From an uncultured Dysosmobacter sp. (GTDB lineage: Bacteria > Bacillota > Clostridia > Oscillospirales > Oscillospiraceae), in NCBI GenBank assembly GCA_934563745.1, contig CAKTHE010000013.1, positions 1 to 55,882 on the forward strand: 55,882 bases of DNA, written 5' to 3'. A program made the position numbers and the translations under genes. This document shows, one piece after another, positions 7,415-16,266 of this stretch; the stretch's first letter is position 1, and each line of letters opens with the position of its first letter. The notes beneath the pieces are model-generated. The model ran no database searches and was not told where the DNA came from. It saw only the letters and a list, made by a program, of their open reading frames with translations.

Positions 7415-10400
7415 ATGCCCTTTACCCATTTACACGTTCATACGGAGTTCAGCCTGCTGGACGGCGCCTGCCGGATCAAGGAACTGCCCAAGGTCCTCAA
7501 GGAACTGGGGCAGGACGCCTGCGCCATTACGGATCACGGCGTCATGTACGGGGCGGTGGATTTTTACCGCGCCTGCAAGGCGGAGGGGATCAAGCCGATC
7601 ATTGGCTGCGAGGTCTATGTGACGCCGCAGGGGCGGACGCGCTTTGATAAGGTCCACGAGTTTGACGCGGAGAGCCGGCACCTGGTGCTGCTGTGCGAAA
7701 ATGAGACCGGCTATCGAAACCTGAGCTATATGGTCTCCATGGCCTGGGTGGAGGGCTTTTATATCAAGCCGCGGGTCGACTGGGATCTTCTGCGGGCCCA
7801 CCACGAAGGGCTGATCGCCCTGTCGGCGTGCCTGGCCGGAGAGATCCCCCGCCGGCTGCGCAACGGGGAATATGAAAACGCCAAGGCCTGCGCCCTGGAG
7901 ATGGCGGAGATTTTTGGCCCGGAGCATTTTTATTTGGAGCTGCAGGATCACGGGATCCGGGAACAGGCCGTGGTGAACCGGGGGCTTCTGCGGCTGCACC
8001 AGGAGACGGGGCTGCCGCTGGTGTGCACCAACGACGCACACTATCTGCGCAAGGAGGACGCGGCGGCGCATGACGTGCTGCTTTGCATCCAGACCGGCAA
8101 GACGGTGGACGATGAGAACCGGATGCGCTATGAGCCGCAGAATTTTTACCTGCGCTCCGAGGATGAGATGCGGGCGCTGTTCGGCGATTATCCGGAGGCT
8201 CTGGAAAATACGGCGCGGATCGCCCGGCGCTGCAACGTCGAGTTTGTATTCGGAAAATATCATCTGCCGGAATTTAAGCTGCCGGCGGGGTATGATTCGC
8301 CCACTTATCTGCGCAAGCTTTGCGAGGAGGGCTTTGCCAAACGGTATCCCCAGGGAGGGGAGGCGGACCGGAAGCAGCTTTCCTACGAGTTGGACATGAT
8401 CGAGAAGATGGGCTTTACCGACTATTTCCTGATCGTTTCCGACTTTGTGCGCTATGCCAAGGAGCAGGGGATCCCGGTGGGGCCGGGCCGCGGAAGTGCA
8501 GCGGGTAGCATGGTGTCTTACTGTCTTTCCATCACGGACATTGACCCTATGAAATACGGCCTGTATTTTGAGCGCTTCCTGAATCCGGAGCGGGTCAGCA
8601 TGCCGGATATCGACATGGACTTCGGCGATACCCGCCGGGGGGAAGTGGTGGACTATGTCCGCCGGAAGTACGGCGATGACCACGTTGCGCAGATCGTGAC
8701 CTTCGGCACGATGGCAGCCCGGGGTGTGATCCGGGATGTGGGCCGGGTGCTGGGGATGCCCTATGCCGAGGTGGACGCCATTGCAAAACAGGTGCCCAAC
8801 GCGCTGCATATCACGCTGGATGATGCGCTGCGGCTCAGCAAGCCCCTTGCGGAGCTTTACGAGCGGGATCCGCAGGTGAAAAATCTGATCGACACGGCCC
8901 GGAAGCTGGAGGGGATGCCCCGCAACGCCTCGACTCATGCCGCCGGCGTGGTGATCACCAAGGACCCGGTTTATGAATATGTTCCTCTGGCCCGCAACGA
9001 TGAAGCGGTGGTGTGCCAGTACATTATGACCACGCTGGAAGAGCTGGGCCTTTTGAAAATGGATTTTCTGGGGCTGCGGAATCTGACGGTCCTGGATGAC
9101 GCGGTCAAGCTGGTGCAGAAAAAAGAACCATCGTTCCGCTTGGATCAGATCCCGGAGGATGATGCGGCGACCTTTGAGATGATCTCCCGGGGGCAGACCT
9201 CCGGTGTATTCCAGATCGAGTCTTCCGGGATGACCGGCGTGTGCGTGGGACTCAAGCCGAAAAGCATTGAGGACATCACCGCCGTCATTGCCCTTTACCG
9301 TCCGGGGCCCATGGATTCCATTCCCAAATTCATTGCCTGTTCCCAGGATCCCAAGCGGGTCCGCTATTTGCACCCGGCGCTCAAGCCGATCCTTTCCATT
9401 ACCTATGGCTGCATCGTCTATCAGGAGCAGGTGATCGAGATCTTCCGGCGCCTGGCCGGGTATTCGCTGGGGCAGGCGGATATGGTGCGGCGTGCCATCT
9501 CCAAGAAGAAGGCTTCTCAGATCCAGAAGGAGAAGGACGCCTTTATTCACGGTGATCCGGAACGGAACATCCGGGGCTGCGTGGCCAACGGGATCCCGGA
9601 GGCTACGGCAGAGGCCATTTATCAGGAGATTTACGATTTTGCGAACTACGCTTTCAACAAGGCCCATGCGGTGTCCTACGCGGTGGTGGCGTATCAGACG
9701 GCGTACTTTAAATGTCATTACTGCAAAGAGTATATGACGGCACTTTTGACCAGCGTTCTGGACAATTCGGATAAGATCGCCGGCTATATCAGTGAGTGCA
9801 AGGACTGTGGGATCGCGCTGCTGCCGCCGGATATCAACGCCTCGTACGATGGGTTTACGGTGGAGGAGGGCGGAATCCGGTTTGGCCTGGCCGCCATTAA
9901 GAACATCGGGCGCAGCTTTATTCGCTCGGTAATTCGGGAGCGGGAACAGAGGCCGTTTTCCTCCTTCCGGGACTTTTGCGAGCGGATGACCGGCGGGGAG
10001 CTGAACAAGCGCGCGGTGGAGAATCTGATCCGCAGCGGCGCCTTTGACGCCCTGGGTGCCCGCCGCTCTCAGCTTTTGAAGGTTTACGAGACGGTGATGG
10101 ACTCCATTGCCGGCGCCCGGCGGCAGAACGTGGAGGGACAGCTGGACTTTTTCTCTATGGGGGCTGGAAATCGGGAGACGGCGGAGTCTGAAAAGGAGAT
10201 TCCCTTGCCGGATATTCCGGAGTTTACCCCCGGAGAGCTGATGCGTATGGAAAAGGAGACCACCGGACTTTACCTCTCCGGCCACCCCATGGATGATTAC
10301 CATGAAGCGGTGAAGCGGGTGGGGGCCGTGCCTATCGCGGCGATTCTGGAGGATTTTGCCCAGGAGAACGGGCCGACCCGCTTCCGGGATGAGCAGCGCA

Positions 10401-10921
10401 TCACCGTGGCCGGGATGGTTACGTCCAGTAAGACAAAAACGACCAAGAACAATAGCCTGATGGCCTATGTGACGCTGGAGGACGACAGCGCCGCCATGGA
10501 GCTTTTGTGCTTTTCCCGCGTGCTGGATACCTGCGGCAGCTATCTGCGGGAGAACCAGACGGTGGCGGTGCACGGAAAAATTTCCGTGCGGGATGAAAAG
10601 GCACCCCAGATCCTTTGCGATGCTGCCCAGCTGCTGACGCCGGATGGGCAGCAGCCCCCGGAGGAAGCAGCCTCCGCGCCGGCACAGTCCGGAGCAGGAC
10701 CGCTGCTGAACGGCCATACGCTTTATCTGAAGCTGCCCGGCCTTTCCAGCCCGGAGCTGCGGCACATGAAGCTGGTGCTGTCCATGTTCCCCGGGACGAC
10801 GCCGGTGCGACTGGTGATGGCAGACAGCCGCAAGGTGCTGGGAACCTCCTGCCTGCTGCATCGGGCATTGGTCGCAGAGGCCAAGGAGGTACTGGGGGAG
10901 GAGCAGGTCGTGATCCGCTGA
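7415..10921 (+). CDS. dnaE: DNA polymerase III alpha subunit (DnaE type)
   Basis: The replicative C-family polymerase subunit of the DnaE class, which extends primers and works with PolC in Firmicutes. The protein has 1168 residues. It begins with a PHP domain (FTHLHVHTEFSLLDGA, ITDHG). The catalytic palm includes PDIDMDF at 397-403 (Asp398 and Asp400), with GPGRGSAAGS just before it. It ends with an OB-fold region (ITVAGMVTSSKTK). The ATG at 7415 follows ACAGGAG. There is no exonuclease insertion in the PHP domain, so it is not PolC. A strong terminator follows. Confidence 0.97.
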   Translation: MPFTHLHVHTEFSLLDGACRIKELPKVLKELGQDACAITDHGVMYGAVDFYRACKAEGIKPIIGCEVYVTPQGRTRFDKVHEFDAESRHLVLLCENETGYRNLSYMVSMAWVEGFYIKPRVDWDLLRAHHEGLIALSACLAGEIPRRLRNGEYENAKACALEMAEIFGPEHFYLELQDHGIREQAVVNRGLLRLHQETGLPLVCTNDAHYLRKEDAAAHDVLLCIQTGKTVDDENRMRYEPQNFYLRSEDEMRALFGDYPEALENTARIARRCNVEFVFGKYHLPEFKLPAGYDSPTYLRKLCEEGFAKRYPQGGEADRKQLSYELDMIEKMGFTDYFLIVSDFVRYAKEQGIPVGPGRGSAAGSMVSYCLSITDIDPMKYGLYFERFLNPERVSMPDIDMDFGDTRRGEVVDYVRRKYGDDHVAQIVTFGTMAARGVIRDVGRVLGMPYAEVDAIAKQVPNALHITLDDALRLSKPLAELYERDPQVKNLIDTARKLEGMPRNASTHAAGVVITKDPVYEYVPLARNDEAVVCQYIMTTLEELGLLKMDFLGLRNLTVLDDAVKLVQKKEPSFRLDQIPEDDAATFEMISRGQTSGVFQIESSGMTGVCVGLKPKSIEDITAVIALYRPGPMDSIPKFIACSQDPKRVRYLHPALKPILSITYGCIVYQEQVIEIFRRLAGYSLGQADMVRRAISKKKASQIQKEKDAFIHGDPERNIRGCVANGIPEATAEAIYQEIYDFANYAFNKAHAVSYAVVAYQTAYFKCHYCKEYMTALLTSVLDNSDKIAGYISECKDCGIALLPPDINASYDGFTVEEGGIRFGLAAIKNIGRSFIRSVIREREQRPFSSFRDFCERMTGGELNKRAVENLIRSGAFDALGARRSQLLKVYETVMDSIAGARRQNVEGQLDFFSMGAGNRETAESEKEIPLPDIPEFTPGELMRMEKETTGLYLSGHPMDDYHEAVKRVGAVPIAAILEDFAQENGPTRFRDEQRITVAGMVTSSKTKTTKNNSLMAYVTLEDDSAAMELLCFSRVLDTCGSYLRENQTVAVHGKISVRDEKAPQILCDAAQLLTPDGQQPPEEAASAPAQSGAGPLLNGHTLYLKLPGLSSPELRHMKLVLSMFPGTTPVRLVMADSRKVLGTSCLLHRALVAEAKEVLGEEQVVIR

Positions 10922-10965
10922 GTTCCGCAGCCCGGAGCCGTGTTTTCTTTCCCTTTTTGTGCTTA

Positions 10966-11012
10966 AAGCCCCCGGCCTGCCCTGAAAACAGGGCGGACCG
11001 GGGGCTCTTTTT
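10966..11012 (+). terminator. Intrinsic terminator after dnaE
   Basis: The stem runs from AGCCCCCGG near 10967 through an inner CCCTG-AAAA-CAGGG hairpin to CCGGGGGCT (ending near 11006), then a T-run. It lies 45 bases after the dnaE stop. Confidence 0.85.
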
Positions 11013-11142
11013 ACAAGGTCGGCTGCGTTTGCGTGATCCGCCGGCTTTGGGCCTATGTCTGGCGGCATGCCTTTTGCGTCAATGGGGCTCGCCGCGGATC
11101 TTCCGGAGATTTAGAAAGGCACAAGCGCGGCTGCGGGGCTAT

Positions 11143-11180
11143 AAAACCGGGCACTGAAAACAGCTGCGCGGTCTGCCCGG
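11143..11180 (-). terminator. Probable intrinsic terminator after the DUF4364 gene
   Basis: Read on the minus strand, CCGGGCA (11180-11174) pairs with TGCCCGG (11153-11147), followed by TTTT. It is 11 bases after the stop of the minus-strand gene. The loop is long (20 bases), so the strength is uncertain. Confidence 0.6.
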
Positions 11181-11190
11181 AAGGGAGGTC

Positions 11191-11766
11191 TTATAGGGAC
11201 GACCCGGCATCCGGCGGCCGCTGCGCGGGATCGCTGCTTTCATCCGGATCCGACAGCAGCAGGGAGACGATCTTTCCGTAAAGCTGCTCGGGATTTTTTA
11301 AAAAGCGCTCTTCAAAGATTTTGGCCATATCCTCCCGGACGGCCATCAGCTTCAGGTCCATAACGCTGCCCATATCGTCGGAGAGGGAGAGATTGACGGT
11401 ATAGGTGCCGTTGAGACGCTGCTCGTGGGAGGCTTTGACCTGACTTTTCCGCCGCAGCTTCCGGTTGCACTCCGCCAGGTTTTTATCGCAGCGCAGCCGA
11501 ACGGAGTAGGGCAGGCTGGATTCGCAGATGCGGCCGTTGCGCAGGCCCTTGTCCGTGATGGCGTATTTATCATCCTCCAGCTTCAGATGCTCGGTCCGGA
11601 CCAGGTCGGCCAGGCACTCCGAAAAATCGAAATAATCAATGGCATCGTCGCAAAGGGTAAGATCCAGCATCGTGTCAAAGGGGATGGGTTCAATCACCCG
11701 CGCGGCGATGTAGAGGATCAGAAATTTGATCTCCAGTTTGTCGTGGATAAAGCCATAACCAGGCAC
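11191..11766 (-). CDS. DUF4364 family protein
   Basis: A 191-residue soluble protein resembling the DUF4364 family, which is widespread in Clostridia and has a winged-helix-like N-terminal half. The N-terminal segment begins with a hydrophobic helix (LEIKFLILYIAA), then a region rich in acidic residues ending in YAITDKGLRNG, which looks like a winged-helix wing and recognition strand. The GTG at 11766 follows GGAAGGAGG, a strong site. It stands alone on the minus strand between dnaE and a lipoprotein gene. A role in gene regulation is plausible from the fold only. No partner is visible. Confidence 0.72.
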   Translation of the reverse strand: MPGYGFIHDKLEIKFLILYIAARVIEPIPFDTMLDLTLCDDAIDYFDFSECLADLVRTEHLKLEDDKYAITDKGLRNGRICESSLPYSVRLRCDKNLAECNRKLRRKSQVKASHEQRLNGTYTVNLSLSDDMGSVMDLKLMAVREDMAKIFEERFLKNPEQLYGKIVSLLLSDPDESSDPAQRPPDAGSSL

Positions 11767-11950
11767 GGCTGCGCCTCCTTCCGGGCGGTTTGCACACCAA
11801 GCGTCCGCCTGCAGTCGATTCCGTTCCAGAAAAGATGGCCGTGCGCCCGGGGATCCGGCGCGGCAGCAATCGCTCTGGCATCTCTTTTCTCAGTATAACG
11901 CATCGGAAGAAAAAATGGTAGGGGGAATCCGGAATTTCCTGCGTGCCGTC

Positions 11951-11980
11951 TTGACGCGGCAAAGACAGACTTGCTATGAT
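11951..11980 (+). promoter_or_regulatory. Candidate promoter of the DUF3048 lipoprotein gene
   Basis: TTGACG (11951-11956) and TATGAT (11975-11980) are separated by 18 bases, about 75 bases upstream of the start codon. Confidence 0.6.
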
Positions 11981-12054
11981 GGATCCGGGCGCGGAGCATA
12001 AAGAAGGCTGTCGCCGGGCACAGAAAAAGCGCCGCGCCGAAAGGAGAGCCTGCC

Positions 12055-13146
12055 ATGAAATTAAAACGGTTTCTTTGCCTGCTGTGTGTGCTGGCATGCC
12101 TGCTGCCCGCAGGCTGCGGGAACGGCGCGGGGAGTGCGGTGTCTTCCGAACCCGCGGGCAGTTCCGCACAGGGGGCCGCTTCGTCCGAGGAGGAGCCGCC
12201 GCTGCCGGAGGGACCGGACGGCGTCAATCCGCTGACCGGTGAGCCGATGGAGGCGTGCTATGAGACCGCACGGCCCACGGCGGTGATGCTCAACAATCTG
12301 AAGGCGGCCCAGCCGCAGCTGGGCGTTTCCCGGGCTGATCTGATTTACGAGGTGGTGGCCGAGGGCGGCATTACCCGGATGCTGGCGGTCTATCAGACGC
12401 TTGAGGGCGTGGAAAATCTGGGCTCGATCCGCAGCACCCGGCCGTACTATCTGGAGCTGGCCCTGGGGCATGACGCGCTTTTGGCGCACGCCGGCGGCTC
12501 GCCGGAGGCCTATGCGGACATTCAGGCCTGGGGCGTGGACAATATGGATGGTGTCAACGGCGGAAGCGACGCGAAAATCTTCTGGCGGGATCCGGAGCGC
12601 CGGAAGAAGGCGGGGTATGAGCACAGCATGCTGACCTCCGGCGCGGAGATCAAAGCCTACGCCGAAGAGCACTTCCGGACCGAGCATGCCCAGGACTATC
12701 AGGAAGGACTGCGTTTTGCCGCGCAGGGAAGCTCGGCCGACGGCGGAAGCCCCGCCGCGCATGTGAGCGTCAGATTTTCCAACTATAAAACGGGGACCTT
12801 CGACTATCAGCCTGCGGAGCAGACCTATTGGGTGGGACAGTACGGAGACGCCTATCGGGATGGAAACAACGATGAGCAGGTGGCGGTGAGCAATCTGCTG
12901 GTTCTGGAGACCGCGATCTCGACGATTTCCGGCGATACGGCCGGCCGCCAGCAGGTCCGGCTGAGCGGCGAGGGAAGCGGCACGCTATACAGCGGCGGCT
13001 GCGCCATTCCCATTCGGTGGAGCAAAAGCGCACGCTCGCAGCCCTTTACATATACCACCGAGGATGGCCGTCCGCTGGAGCTTCGGCGGGGGACGAGCTA
13101 TATCTGCATCATCAGTCCCAAGACCAGTTCGGTCACAGTGTCCTGA
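12055..13146 (+). CDS. DUF3048 domain lipoprotein (YerB-like)
   Basis: A secreted lipoprotein of 363 residues. The signal peptide is followed by the lipobox LPAGC with the acylated Cys at residue 21, then a Ser/Ala/Glu-rich linker to about residue 60. The DUF3048 domain begins at NPLTGEPM and contains RPTAVMLNN, ADLIYEVVAEGGITRMLAVYQ and IRSTRPYY, the conserved core. Bacillus YerB is the best-known relative, but its function is not firmly established. The start follows AAAGGAG. The gene has its own promoter and a strong terminator, so it is probably monocistronic. The protein should sit on the outer face of the cytoplasmic membrane. Confidence 0.85.
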   Translation: MKLKRFLCLLCVLACLLPAGCGNGAGSAVSSEPAGSSAQGAASSEEEPPLPEGPDGVNPLTGEPMEACYETARPTAVMLNNLKAAQPQLGVSRADLIYEVVAEGGITRMLAVYQTLEGVENLGSIRSTRPYYLELALGHDALLAHAGGSPEAYADIQAWGVDNMDGVNGGSDAKIFWRDPERRKKAGYEHSMLTSGAEIKAYAEEHFRTEHAQDYQEGLRFAAQGSSADGGSPAAHVSVRFSNYKTGTFDYQPAEQTYWVGQYGDAYRDGNNDEQVAVSNLLVLETAISTISGDTAGRQQVRLSGEGSGTLYSGGCAIPIRWSKSARSQPFTYTTEDGRPLELRRGTSYICIISPKTSSVTVS

Positions 13147-13174
13147 GGGTGGTTTGAAATACGCGGGATCATCA

Positions 13175-13205
13175 GGCGCAGCCCCTTGCGGGCTGCGCCC
13201 TTTTT
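13175..13205 (+). terminator. Intrinsic terminator after the DUF3048 gene
   Basis: GGCGCAGCCC pairs with GGGCTGCGCC across a short TTGC-type loop, followed directly by a T-run. Confidence 0.88.
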
Positions 13206-13283
13206 CACCTTCCGGCGGGGCGGGCATATATTGGAGTGAAAGAGGACCCAGCTTTCAAGCTTACTTACTAGGAGGTTTTTGCA

Positions 13284-14117
13284 ATGCCCGAAAGAGTTGT
13301 GCCCGGACCTGTGGAGGATTCCTGCGGCATCCGTGAGGCTGTTTGTATTCATACGAAAAAAATCTATGACTCGTGCCGAGACAAAGATTGCATTGAAGAT
13401 CTGCGCTTTTATCCGAAGCTTCCCTATGTGGATGTTCTCAGCCGGGCCTTATCCGTGAAGGGCGGCTCCGCCCGGCTGCTGTATGTCTATACGGATGTGG
13501 AACCGGTAAGCTTCAACCGGGGCTTTTACTCCATCGATCTGCGCTTTTTCTACTGCGTGACCCTGCAGGCGTACACCAGCGGACCGATCCCAGTGCCGGT
13601 GGAGGGCCTGTGCGTATTTGACAAACGGGTGATCCTTTTCGGCAGTGAGGGAAACGCCAAGATCTTTTCCTCGGAGCTGCGGGAGGACGCGCCGGACCGG
13701 CCCTTCCAGCGGCAGACCAATCTGCCGGTGGCAGTGGTGGAGGCCGTGGATCCCATTGTACTGGACTCCCGGATCGTGGACTGCTGCCAGGGAAACTGCT
13801 GCGACTGCGACCTTACCGAGGTGCCGGCTGCGATCAGCAGCTTCTTCGGAGATCAGCTGTGCACCGGGGACGATGCCCGGCGGGTCTATGTGACCCTGGG
13901 GCAGTTCTCCATCGTCCGGCTGGAGCGGGATTCGCAGCTGCTGATCCCGGTGTACGATTACTGCATGCCGGAAAAAGAGTGCGCCGGCGACGGCGGGGAA
14001 GATCCCTGCGGGCTGTTCCGCAACATCGCGTTTCCGGTGGGGGAGTTCTTCCCGCCCAACACCATTCGCATGCCGGAAACCTACGAGGACACCAAAAATT
14101 ACTGCGCACAGCATTGA
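13284..14117 (+). CDS. Cysteine-rich protein of unknown function, possibly spore-related
   Basis: I do not recognise a named family. The protein has 277 residues and 16 cysteines, including an early CIHTKKIYDSCRDKDC segment (residues 21-36) and a dense CCQGNCCDCD cluster near the middle. It has no signal peptide or obvious membrane segment. It contains several beta-rich hydrophobic stretches (RLLYVYTDVEPVSF, FYCVTLQAY) and a C-terminal FPPNTIRMPETY. The ATG at 13284 follows AGGAGG. It lies between two terminators directly upstream of the spoIIIA operon. A spore coat or exosporium role is an inference from the cysteine content, the lack of a signal and this position; nothing in the sequence proves it. 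Confidence 0.7.
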   Translation: MPERVVPGPVEDSCGIREAVCIHTKKIYDSCRDKDCIEDLRFYPKLPYVDVLSRALSVKGGSARLLYVYTDVEPVSFNRGFYSIDLRFFYCVTLQAYTSGPIPVPVEGLCVFDKRVILFGSEGNAKIFSSELREDAPDRPFQRQTNLPVAVVEAVDPIVLDSRIVDCCQGNCCDCDLTEVPAAISSFFGDQLCTGDDARRVYVTLGQFSIVRLERDSQLLIPVYDYCMPEKECAGDGGEDPCGLFRNIAFPVGEFFPPNTIRMPETYEDTKNYCAQH

Positions 14118-14123
14118 AGCCCG

Positions 14124-14160
14124 GGCAGCGTCCGCCGGAAACGGCGGGCGCTGCCTTTTT
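14124..14160 (+). terminator. Intrinsic terminator after the cysteine-rich gene
   Basis: GGCAGCG-TCCGCCG, a GAAA-type loop, then CGGCGG-GCGCTGCC and five T. It separates this gene from spoIIIAA. Confidence 0.88.
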
Positions 14161-14256
14161 CCGGCAGGCTGATTTTTATCCGGCACGCGGCGGATTTTAT
14201 GGCATAGCCGGTCCCGGGACGGCATAAGGTGGAACAGCACAAAGGAGGGACAAGGT

Positions 14257-15171
14257 ATGGATCGAAAAACGGCGATCGAACAATATGACCGGGCGGCGTC
14301 GCTGCTGCCGCCGCGGCTGCGCAAGGCGGCGCTGAGTCTGCCGGAAGAGACGCGCTGCCGGGCGGAGGAGTTCCGGCTGCGGGCCGGGCGGCCCATGAGC
14401 ATTTTGCTTGACGGCAGGGAGGCACCTTCGGCCTGCGTGGTCCAGACGGAGGATCTGGAGGCCCTTTGCAACCTGGCAACGGAATTTTCACGCTATGCAG
14501 CGTCTGAGACGCTGCGCTCCGGGTTTTTGCCGATCCGGGGCGGCGGACGGATCGGGCTTTGCGGAACGGCGGTCGTCAAGGGTGGGATCATAACCAACCT
14601 GAAAGACTTTTCCTCCGCGGCGATCCGGATCGCCCGCCCCTGCCCCGGAATTGCGGAGGCGCTGCTGCCGCAGCTTCTGGAGGCGGGGACCGTTCCCAGT
14701 GTCCTGATCCTCTCCCCGCCGGGCGGAGGGAAGACCACGCTGCTGCGCGATCTGATCCGCTGCCTGTCCGACGGATCCGCGTCGTTTCCGGGGCAGCGGG
14801 TCGCCCTGGTGGACGAGCGCAGCGAGGTGGCGGTGTGCTATCGGGGCGAGCCGCAGATGGATGTGGGCGCCCGGACGGATGTTCTGGATGGCTGTCCGAA
14901 GGCGCTGGGAATTTCCCTGGTACTGCGGACCATGAATCCGCAGATCATCGCCGTAGACGAGGTGACGGTCCGGGAGGATCTGACCGCTATCCTGATGGCG
15001 GCAAACTGCGGAGTGAAGCTTTTGGCCACGATCCATGCCGCCGATCGGGAGGAGTTGAAAAGAAAGCCGCTTTATGTCCGGCTTTTGGCGGCCGGTATTT
15101 TTGAAAAGGCAATCTGCATTCAGACCGCCTCCGGTGTGCGGAGCTATTCCGTGGAGGCACTGCATGATTAG
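14257..15171 (+). CDS. spoIIIAA: Stage III sporulation protein AA (ATPase)
   Basis: SpoIIIAA is the ATPase of the SpoIIIA-SpoIIQ apparatus linking mother cell and forespore, and it resembles secretion ATPases. The 304-residue protein carries the Walker A motif PPGGGKTT at residues 154-161, Walker B near VDERSEV, and a late ATIHAADREEL segment typical of VirB11/GspE-like ATPases. The ATG at 14257 follows AAAGGAGGG. Its stop overlaps the spoIIIAB start by eight bases. All eight spoIIIA genes follow in the Bacillus order, which fixes the identification. In Bacillus the operon is expressed in the mother cell from a sigma-E promoter; I could not place such a promoter here with confidence. Confidence 0.96.
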   Translation: MDRKTAIEQYDRAASLLPPRLRKAALSLPEETRCRAEEFRLRAGRPMSILLDGREAPSACVVQTEDLEALCNLATEFSRYAASETLRSGFLPIRGGGRIGLCGTAVVKGGIITNLKDFSSAAIRIARPCPGIAEALLPQLLEAGTVPSVLILSPPGGGKTTLLRDLIRCLSDGSASFPGQRVALVDERSEVAVCYRGEPQMDVGARTDVLDGCPKALGISLVLRTMNPQIIAVDEVTVREDLTAILMAANCGVKLLATIHAADREELKRKPLYVRLLAAGIFEKAICIQTASGVRSYSVEALHD

Positions 15172-15661
15172 AGGGCTGGGCTGCCTGCTGATTCTGAGCG
15201 GCGGCGTGGGGGCGGAGGTCCTGCACGCCCGGGCATCCCGGAGGCTTCTGGAGACGCTGGAGGGGTTTTTCGCTCTGTTTGAGCGAATGGAAACCGAGAT
15301 CCGCCTGAACCGGACGCCGCTTGTCCAGCTGATGAGGCGCCTGCTGCCCGGCACCCGGCGGGAGGTACGGCGGTTTCTGGAGGCGGCGGTCCAGGCGGCG
15401 GAGCGGGGTGCCTCCCTGCCCGGGGCGTGGCGGCGCGAAAGCGGGAATCTGACGGCGGATGCCCATACGCGGTCTTTGATCCGGGAGGTGGGAGACAAGC
15501 TCTGCGGTGATGAGGAGAGCGCCTGCCGAGCGCTGCGCCTGGCCGCACAGCAGTTGGCGGCCGATGCGGAGAAGCTGCGCCGGGAGCGTGGGGACAAAGA
15601 GCGACGGGCCGCCGTCCTTTATGTCAGCGCGGCGGCGTTTTTGGTCATTTTACTGCTATAA
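15164..15661 (+). CDS. spoIIIAB: Stage III sporulation protein AB
   Basis: A 165-residue membrane-anchored component of the SpoIIIA apparatus, similar to GspF-type secretion platform proteins. The N-terminal hydrophobic segment (LGCLLILSGGVGAEVLHA) and a C-terminal membrane helix (AAVLYVSAAAFLVILLL) flank a charged helical domain. The ATG at 15164 is inside the end of spoIIIAA, indicating translational coupling. A longer upstream frame is only the spoIIIAA shadow. Confidence 0.92.
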   Translation: MIRGLGCLLILSGGVGAEVLHARASRRLLETLEGFFALFERMETEIRLNRTPLVQLMRRLLPGTRREVRRFLEAAVQAAERGASLPGAWRRESGNLTADAHTRSLIREVGDKLCGDEESACRALRLAAQQLAADAEKLRRERGDKERRAAVLYVSAAAFLVILLL

Positions 15662-15679
15662 AGAAAGGGAACGCGGAAT

Positions 15680-15874
15680 ATGAATGTGGATCTGATTTTT
15701 AAAATTGCGGCCATTGGAATTCTGGTGGCTGTGCTCAATCAACTTCTGACTCGTTCCGGACGGGAGGAGCAGGCCCTGATGACAACGCTGGCCGGCCTGG
15801 TGGTGGTGCTGATGATGATGGTGCGGCAGATCAGCCAGCTTTTTGACCTGATCAAGACCCTGTTTGATTTCTGA
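15680..15874 (+). CDS. spoIIIAC: Stage III sporulation protein AC
   Basis: A 64-residue protein with two membrane helices (FKIAAIGILVAVLNQLL and MTTLAGLVVVLMMMV), the usual size for SpoIIIAC, a small membrane subunit of the mother cell-forespore channel. The start at 15680 follows AAAGGGA and lies 18 bases after spoIIIAB. Confidence 0.93.
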   Translation: MNVDLIFKIAAIGILVAVLNQLLTRSGREEQALMTTLAGLVVVLMMMVRQISQLFDLIKTLFDF

Positions 15875-15876
15875 TT

Positions 15877-16266
15877 GTGGATATGGTGATCAAGGTTGCG
15901 GCGGTGTGCGTGCTGGGTTCTTTGCTGGCTCTGATGATCCGGAAAACGCAGCCGGAGCATGCGCTGGTTCTGGTTCTGACCGTATCCGCGGCGGTGTTTT
16001 TGGCGTTGGGAAGCTGTCTGCGGGAGGCGCTTGCTTTTTTTGAAGAGCTGGCCGACCGTGCCGGACTGTCCTCCGAGCTGCTAATCCCGCTTTATAAAAC
16101 CCTGGGGATCGCGCTGGTGGTCCGGATCGGCGGCGGACTGTGCCGGGATGCGGGGGAGTCGGCGCTGTCTTCCGTGCTGGAGGCGGCCGGGGCCCTATGT
16201 ACGCTGCTGGCGGCGCTGCCGCTGTTCCGGAATGTACTGGATCTGCTTACGGAGCTGATGAAATGA
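15877..16266 (+). CDS. spoIIIAD: Stage III sporulation protein AD
   Basis: A 129-residue membrane protein with three to four predicted helices, homologous to SpoIIIAC in its N-terminal half. The start is taken as GTG 15877, two bases after the spoIIIAC stop; ATG 15883 is the alternative. Neither has a clear ribosome binding site, so translation is probably coupled to spoIIIAC. Its stop overlaps the spoIIIAE start (ATGA). Confidence 0.9.
   Translation: MDMVIKVAAVCVLGSLLALMIRKTQPEHALVLVLTVSAAVFLALGSCLREALAFFEELADRAGLSSELLIPLYKTLGIALVVRIGGGLCRDAGESALSSVLEAAGALCTLLAALPLFRNVLDLLTELMK

Noticed and set aside
14190..14256. A sigma-E promoter before spoIIIAA
   Set aside because: CATA-type elements are present (near 14200 and 14222), but no pair fits the expected spacing and both boxes well enough to call.
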